From IMG/VR virus record IMGVR_UViG_3300042340_000051, positions 1 through 34,920 of that record: a stretch of DNA of 34,920 bases, one strand, 5' to 3'. The translations under genes and the position numbers were made by a program. The stretch is from a virus. The notes under the pieces were generated by a model. The model was not told where the DNA came from. It worked only from the letters and a program-made list of their open reading frames with translations, and made no database searches. How positions within the stretch are numbered: the stretch's first letter is position 1; every line of letters begins with the position of its first letter. Of the stretch, positions 31,471-34,920 are shown one piece after another.

Positions 31471-31914
31471 ATGAATACATCAGATCAAGCAAAACTATTA
31501 GTAGAAGAAGTTTGTAAAGAATATAATATTACTATACAAGATTTAAGAAAAAAGAAAACAGGATATCCAAAAAAAGTTGTTTATAGAAAAGATAATTATA
31601 TTAACATAGCTTCTATAAGACAAGCATTATCATATTTTATTTTTATGCATTTTCCAATGAGAATAGTTGAAATAGCTACAATTTGTGGATATCAAGATCA
31701 TTCTCCAATGAGTGCTCAAAGAAAAACAATAGAAAATTATATTAAAGTTAAAGATCCATATTTTTATCCATATTATAAAAAACTTTATAATATTGCCGAA
31801 AAATTAAATATATCAACTGAATATAAAAGAGTTATTTTACAATATGCTCCTTTTATGAGACATGAAAGTAATAACGAATTTGCTGAAAATATAAAATACT
31901 ATGAAAATGCCTAA
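31471..31914 (+). CDS. DnaA domain IV-like DNA-binding protein
   Basis: 147 residues. INIASIRQALSYFIFMHFPM leads to MRIVEIATICGYQDHSPMSAQ (63-83) and RKTIENYI. The DHS-x-M-x-A segment after a helix-turn-helix is the signature of DnaA domain IV (GRDHSTV), which reads DnaA boxes in the duplex. There is no ATPase domain. It could target the phage origin or compete with host DnaA. It is the last gene of the AT-rich island and starts directly after the hydroxymethylase stop. Confidence 0.65.
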   Translation: MNTSDQAKLLVEEVCKEYNITIQDLRKKKTGYPKKVVYRKDNYINIASIRQALSYFIFMHFPMRIVEIATICGYQDHSPMSAQRKTIENYIKVKDPYFYPYYKKLYNIAEKLNISTEYKRVILQYAPFMRHESNNEFAENIKYYENA

Positions 31915-32521
31915 GAGATTTGTTGATACTGATATCTGGGAAAAAGAATGGTTTATGTCATGCACACCAACCGAGAAATGTTTAGTTAAATATGTAAGAG
32001 ATAAATGCGACCTTGCCGGTATCTGGAAGCCTAACTTTACTTTAGCAACTTATGTTATAGGAAGCAAAGTAGATGAAGAAATGCTTTTAAATATTGATAA
32101 CGGAAATCAGTTTGAGCGTTTATCAGATGGGAAAATATTATGTATTGACTTTGTAACATTCCAATACGGAACAGAGTTAAACCCATCAAGTCCTATTCAT
32201 AGAAAAGTTATAGATTTGCTTTCCAAGTATGATGTAGAATATCAAACAAAAGAAATACAAGGTAAAGGTTTTAATAAGCCAACCGAAGAACAAGTAAAGG
32301 AAGAGATGTTAAATAAGTGGGATGATAAAACCGCCTCGCACCAAGCTAAACGATTTATTGATTACTATGAAAGTATTGGTTGGGTTGTAGGTAAGAACAA
32401 AATGAAATCTTGGAAACACTCTGTAAGCGGATGGATATCACGAACAAAAATAGAACCAACTAAAGAATCAATAGAATATAAATTAAATATTATAGGTGAT
32501 AAAAAATTAAGTGAATTATGA
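31901..32521 (+). CDS. Replication-organiser-like protein with N-terminal winged helix
   Basis: 206 residues (or 204 from the third codon, MPKRF). The N-terminal FVDTDIWEKEWFMSCTPTEKCLVKYVRDKCDLAGIW is the winged-helix start of phage replication organisers. The C-terminal motif FIDYYESIGWVVGKNKMKSWKHSVSGW (about 149-175) is shared by helicase-loader or replisome-organiser proteins of Gram-positive and Bacteroidota phages. It probably brings the replicative helicase to the origin, together with the DnaA-IV-like neighbour. Base composition returns to backbone style here, with no GATC. Confidence 0.65.
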   Translation: MKMPKRFVDTDIWEKEWFMSCTPTEKCLVKYVRDKCDLAGIWKPNFTLATYVIGSKVDEEMLLNIDNGNQFERLSDGKILCIDFVTFQYGTELNPSSPIHRKVIDLLSKYDVEYQTKEIQGKGFNKPTEEQVKEEMLNKWDDKTASHQAKRFIDYYESIGWVVGKNKMKSWKHSVSGWISRTKIEPTKESIEYKLNIIGDKKLSEL

Positions 32522-32820
32522 TTAATCAAGCATTTGAATATTTAAGACAATTTAAAAAAGTAACAAATGAAACCGAACAACTTGTTATTAAAGTATTAAA
32601 AAAAAGATATCCTGAAATTTCTATGAATGAATTAGTGGCAATATTTGAATCTGGTATAAGTGGTGATTTTGGAAAAATATATAATTTAGATCCTGAAACA
32701 ATCATTGATTGGGTTCGTAGTTATAACAATAAAAAAGGTCAAAAAAGATCATATTATGAAACCCCATTACTGACTTATGATATTAGTATTTATGATCAAA
32801 GATATCCAGAAAAACAAGAA
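32465..32820. other. Second AT-rich GATC-containing patch
   Basis: From the last codons of the replication-organiser gene to about the middle of the next gene, composition again becomes A/T-rich and three GATC sites appear within 106 bases (32689, 32747, 32794). After about 32,820 the backbone style resumes inside the same gene and no GATC follows to the window end. This looks like a recombination mosaic with a junction inside a reading frame. Confidence 0.55.
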
Positions 32821-33060
32821 GACTGGAACAAAGAAGTAAACAAAAGTTATACAGCTTATCTAAATGGGGTATCTACCAGACAAATGCACCCACATATTTA
32901 CGATAGGTTAATGGTAGATGGCAAAATACAAATGAACGCTTATCTAAAATACTACCAAGATAAAGTTGATGAAGCCAAGCAAATGATTTTAAACGATTAT
33001 TTTCAAGAGCAAAAGAAAAAAGGCTTTAGTTATATTTATTTCATAAAGAACGAAAAATGA
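32518..33060 (+). CDS. Conserved phage protein, replication region, mosaic
   Basis: 180 residues. The N-terminal half includes EISMNELVAIFESGISGDFGKIYNLDPETIIDWV, a pattern I associate with replication-region proteins of Bacteroidota phages (GDFGK followed by a W-V helix). The C-terminal half is helical (NAYLKYYQDKVDEAKQMIL). Function unknown; a helicase loader or accessory is possible. Its first half is AT-rich with three GATC sites while the second is in backbone style, so it is probably a recombinant gene. Overlaps the previous stop by 4 bases. Confidence 0.5.
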   Translation: MINQAFEYLRQFKKVTNETEQLVIKVLKKRYPEISMNELVAIFESGISGDFGKIYNLDPETIIDWVRSYNNKKGQKRSYYETPLLTYDISIYDQRYPEKQEDWNKEVNKSYTAYLNGVSTRQMHPHIYDRLMVDGKIQMNAYLKYYQDKVDEAKQMILNDYFQEQKKKGFSYIYFIKNEK

Positions 33061-33383
33061 CTTGGAAAGACCTTTCAGCAAAAGACAGGCTTGATGTATT
33101 CAATGAGATAGTTAATAACTCTTTTGTGGAGTTAAGTTTAACCTATGCCAGAGAATACGAAAAGAATCCTCGCAACTTTATTAACTGCTATACAAAGCAC
33201 AAAGGAATCAGAATGTGTTGCAATTGGATTGTCTACACCTATAAGTACATTGGAGCGTATGATGAATGCTTATTATTAGGAAAGGACTTTACAGATTGGG
33301 CAAATAGACAAAACGTAAAAGATGACCAAAAGAAACCACTCGCTGAACTGATGTTAGTAATATATTCAATATTAAGAAAATGA
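33057..33383 (+). CDS. Small conserved phage protein, unknown
   Basis: 108 residues, all-helical (TWKDLSAKDRLDVFNEIVNNSF, then MCCNWIVYTYKYIGAYDECLLLGKDFTDW). Four Cys at positions 48, 53, 54 and 69 are not in a clear metal-site pattern. Overlaps both neighbours by 4 bases, so it belongs to the same operon. I do not recognise the family. Confidence 0.45.
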   Translation: MTWKDLSAKDRLDVFNEIVNNSFVELSLTYAREYEKNPRNFINCYTKHKGIRMCCNWIVYTYKYIGAYDECLLLGKDFTDWANRQNVKDDQKKPLAELMLVIYSILRK

Positions 33384-33586
33384 TTTGTAAAGATTGTAAA
33401 AAGAATAAACCAGAAACAGAGTTTAACTTAACCGAAGGCTACCGAAGGAATCAATGTAAGTCTTGCACAAAGAAAAGTGCAAGTATTTATTTAAACCCAG
33501 AAAGTTTCTATAACTTATTTATTGGGAAAGAAAATTGGAAAGATATTTATTTTAAAAAAACTATTGTATCAAGGAAATCATTTTAA
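33380..33586 (+). CDS. Zinc-ribbon stub resembling an HNH/Endo VII N-terminus
   Basis: 68 residues. MICKDCKKNKPETEF followed by RRNQCKSC gives two CxxC pairs, the usual start of phage Endo VII/HNH recombination nucleases. After residue 40 there is no His-Asn-His core, only YLNPESFYNLFIGKENW. It is therefore either a truncated nuclease or a small zinc-binding protein in its own right. Last gene of the rightward operon; its end overlaps the convergent peptidase gene by 9 bases, with no terminator seen between them. Confidence 0.5.
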   Translation: MICKDCKKNKPETEFNLTEGYRRNQCKSCTKKSASIYLNPESFYNLFIGKENWKDIYFKKTIVSRKSF

Positions 33587-33829
33587 CTCTACCAAACGAA
33601 AACCCATCTGCCAAAGAAATCGGGCAGTTTTAGAAGATTCATTTCTGACTTTAGTCTCTGACCAATCTGGATGCTTTAAATGAAAATGCTCGTGAAGTAA
33701 ATACAACAAATACCGATACCCTCGTAACCTTTCATCAATTTCCATTTTGTTTTCATCGGTATAGGCTATTCCGTAGGCTTGTTCTTTACCTAACTTTCTA
33801 TGAACTACTTGGTGTATCTTCTTCTCCAT
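33578..33829 (-). CDS. Mini zincin metallopeptidase-like protein
   Basis: I start at the inner ATG at 33829 (83 residues), which limits the overlap with the upstream gene to 32 bases; a start at 33874 would add 15 residues. YLLHEHFHLKHPDW (43-56) contains HExxH (His46-Glu47-x-x-His50), the zinc site of gluzincin/SprT/ImmA-like metallopeptidases. An acidic residue further on (around Glu58) may be the third ligand. Very small for a peptidase, so possibly only the catalytic core. Possible targets include host regulators, as with ImmA/IrrE. Confidence 0.65.
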   Translation of the reverse strand: MEKKIHQVVHRKLGKEQAYGIAYTDENKMEIDERLRGYRYLLYLLHEHFHLKHPDWSETKVRNESSKTARFLWQMGFRLVELK

Positions 33830-34028
33830 AAAAATTAGCGGTATAGATTTCTTTAATTCCGATATGTATAACATATAAAGCCATTAGCTTAATCTGTTTG
33901 TAAATCTCTTTTTCCTCTTCATCCATCATTCCATAATCAAATTCACTCAAAGCATTGAGAGCATTAGTACACGCAGCGATATCTTCGTGAGGCGTTAGAT
34001 TAATTGGTAATTCAACTGTCTCTTCCAT
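33798..34028 (-). CDS. Small acidic protein, unknown
   Basis: 76 residues, Glu/Asp-rich (MEETVELPINLTPHEDIAACTNALNAL, then FDYGMMDEEEKEIYKQIKLMAL). Probably helical. Part of a tightly overlapping leftward operon (1-base overlap with the upstream stop). No recognised motif. Confidence 0.45.
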   Translation of the reverse strand: MEETVELPINLTPHEDIAACTNALNALSEFDYGMMDEEEKEIYKQIKLMALYVIHIGIKEIYTANFYGEEDTPSSS

Positions 34029-34222
34029 TAGTAATCTGTTTTAATACGAGGAATCCCTTTCCTTCGAGAAAATTCAATAATGTCTTTTTCTATCTCTGCT
34101 CTTGATTGCTTTCGGTATTTATCACAAAGCGGTTCGAGTATCTGAAGCCTCTCCACCGGTGTTAATACTTTCACTAATTCTTGAATCTGCTTCTTGATAA
34201 TCGGGAAATCTTTGTGTGTCAT
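34028..34222 (-). CDS. Small helical protein overlapping the upstream gene
   Basis: 64 residues (MTHKDFPIIKKQIQELVKVL, then TPVERLQILEPLCDKYRKQS). Composition and rhythm look like a genuine helical protein. Its first 101 bases lie inside the 3' end of the 91-residue gene in another frame, so this stretch encodes two proteins. Function unknown. Confidence 0.45.
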   Translation of the reverse strand: MTHKDFPIIKKQIQELVKVLTPVERLQILEPLCDKYRKQSRAEIEKDIIEFSRRKGIPRIKTDY

Positions 34223-34397
34223 ATAAGTTTTGAATTTTTTGTAAATATACTAAACCATCTAATAATTCTTCTTTAAAATGTTGCAACCATTCATCAAAAG
34301 ATAGGTCTGTTCTATCCATCGAAGTTCCGTACTTACGAAGTCCTCGTTGTTCTCTGTTCTCAAACTCCGAAATAAGTTGGTCAAGTAGTTTACTCAT
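34122..34397 (-). CDS. Conserved phage protein, nucleotide-metabolism-like
   Basis: 91 residues. LISEFENREQRGLRKYGTSMDRTDLSFDEWLQHFKEELLDGLVYLQKI (8-55) matches a small, widespread phage family with the pattern R..GL.KYGT..D, then EW..H..EEL.D...YL, which I associate with MazG-like helices. The remaining 36 residues are low in hydrophobic residues and overlap the next gene, so the C-terminus may be unstructured. Overlaps the exonuclease gene stop by 4 bases. Confidence 0.55.
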   Translation of the reverse strand: MSKLLDQLISEFENREQRGLRKYGTSMDRTDLSFDEWLQHFKEELLDGLVYLQKIQNLYDTQRFPDYQEADSRISESINTGGEASDTRTAL

Positions 34398-34920
34398 TTT
34401 ACATATTTAGAATGATATCTTCCGCATTCTTGGCATTTATATTCATCTCTTTTATTGCCAGAAGCTAAAACTCTTGTTCTCTGTTTATGAACTTTTGAAC
34501 TACCACACTCCGGGCAAGTGCTTTTTATTCCATTAGTTAAAACTCCAAAATGTGTTCTAATAGCATCGTGAGCCTTTAGTTTCTGATGCACCTTTTCAAG
34601 AATCAGAACATCTTGCATACAATAGCGAATCATTTTCTTCATTGCAGTTTCGCAATTCTTTAAAACGATATCCTTCCAAAGAGAATAATCGGTTTTAATC
34701 TTTGCCCCTACCCCTAAAAACTTGGCTATGTAATCAAGTTTATTGGAATTGAATTTAAACTTATTCTTTGAGATTTTAAAAGTATCAATAGTTGTATATG
34801 TCGGGAACATATCAATATTATGAAAGAGACACCTTGTTCTAATCCAAGGCAGGTCGAACATATCCGAGTTATGCCCTACAAGTTCGTGAGCATCGTTAGC
34901 AACTTTGATAAACTCTTTTA
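34394..34920 (-). CDS. DnaQ-type 3'-5' exonuclease with C-terminal zinc ribbon, 5' end missing
   Basis: The frame is open to the window edge. The segment before the internal Met reads HELVGHNSDMFDLPWIRTR, the Exo II motif of DEDD exonucleases (HNxxxFD). KLDYIAKFLGVGAK follows, and YCMQDVLILEKVHQKL is Exo III (YxxxD). The C-terminus adds a CPEC ... CQEC zinc ribbon. Exo I lies outside the window. Standalone phage proteins of this type probably proofread or trim DNA ends; the ribbon could bind DNA. Start of the leftward operon is beyond the edge. Confidence 0.8.
   Translation of the reverse strand, partial: KEFIKVANDAHELVGHNSDMFDLPWIRTRCLFHNIDMFPTYTTIDTFKISKNKFKFNSNKLDYIAKFLGVGAKIKTDYSLWKDIVLKNCETAMKKMIRYCMQDVLILEKVHQKLKAHDAIRTHFGVLTNGIKSTCPECGSSKVHKQRTRVLASGNKRDEYKCQECGRYHSKYVK

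Larger units (their letters stand above)
27270..31914. other. AT-rich, GATC-containing acquired island (base-modification cassette)
   Basis: From 27,270 the base composition shifts sharply to A/T-rich codons (TTA, AAT, AAA, ATA) and returns to backbone style in the gene starting at 31,901. By eye I count 18 GATC sites (27315, 27679, 28232, 28535, 28638, 28668, 28729, 29157, 29235, 30095, 30243, 30312, 30417, 30475, 31341, 31483, 31696, 31753) and 4 GGCC sites (28310, 29919, 30631, 30735). In 1-26,700 I find only two GATC (20610, 23663) and no GGCC. The edges coincide with gene ends, as expected for a transferred cassette. Confidence 0.75.

Noticed and set aside
33380-33586. Complete HNH endonuclease
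   Set aside because: Only the two CxxC pairs are present; no HNH core follows.

Overview
The window is a segment of a tailed double-stranded DNA phage genome, siphovirus-like from its tape measure and tail genes. The host is most likely a member of the Bacteroidota, probably a flavobacterium or relative. Four things point there: almost no Shine-Dalgarno sites and A-rich starts such as AAACAATG; a TAnnTTTG-type -7 element (TAACTTTG) in front of the rightward operon; an SSB-like C-terminal tip ending DLPF; and many proteins of types I recognise from Bacteroidota phages (fibre beginning MANKKINEL, XkdF-like prohead protease, fused portal/MuF protein). I see no integrase, repressor, transposase or CRISPR array. 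The window ends inside genes on both sides.

Layout. Positions 1-23,675 form a leftward block that I read as late. From its promoter end it holds a sigma-like factor, a small membrane protein, a GT-B glycosyltransferase, a tiny basic protein, an LpxA-like hexapeptide acyltransferase, a GT-A glycosyltransferase, the terminase small and large subunits, a putative tail chaperone with a probable -1 frameshift, tail and baseplate-like proteins, the tape measure, prohead protease, scaffold, major capsid protein, tail-tube-like protein, portal, connector-like proteins, a long repetitive fibre, and holin- and lipoprotein-like lysis genes cut by the left edge. The tail genes precede the head genes and the portal follows the capsid protein, which is not the usual siphovirus order. 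Two good intrinsic terminators and an extra hairpin split the head genes into separate transcription units.

Positions 23,676-23,915 are a divergent control region with several inverted and direct repeats. Positions 23,916-33,586 are a rightward block, probably early and replicative: small proteins, a three-hairpin intergenic element, a Rad52/ERF-like annealing protein candidate, a tRNA-like gene, a protein with an SSB-like tip, a NinG nuclease, then the cassette below, and replication-organiser-type genes. Positions 33,578-34,920 run leftward again, with a mini zinc peptidase and a DnaQ-type exonuclease with a zinc ribbon.

The standout is 27,275-31,914, a tightly overlapping and clearly AT-richer cassette. 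It encodes a small conserved phage protein, an SGNH-hydrolase-like protein, an aGPT-Pplase/amino acid:DNA transferase candidate, a fold-type-II PLP enzyme, a MazG-type pyrophosphohydrolase, a PD-(D/E)XK nuclease-like protein, a thymidylate-synthase-family pyrimidine hydroxymethylase and a DnaA-domain-IV-like protein. I infer a DNA pyrimidine hypermodification pathway: make 5-hydroxymethyl-dNMP, clear the normal dNTP, attach an amino acid to the base in DNA, then trim it with the PLP enzyme. By eye, GATC occurs about 18 times in this cassette and 3 times in a second AT-rich patch at about 32,465-32,820, but only about twice in the first 26.7 kb. GGCC shows the same contrast. This suggests recent acquisition into a backbone selected against those restriction sites.
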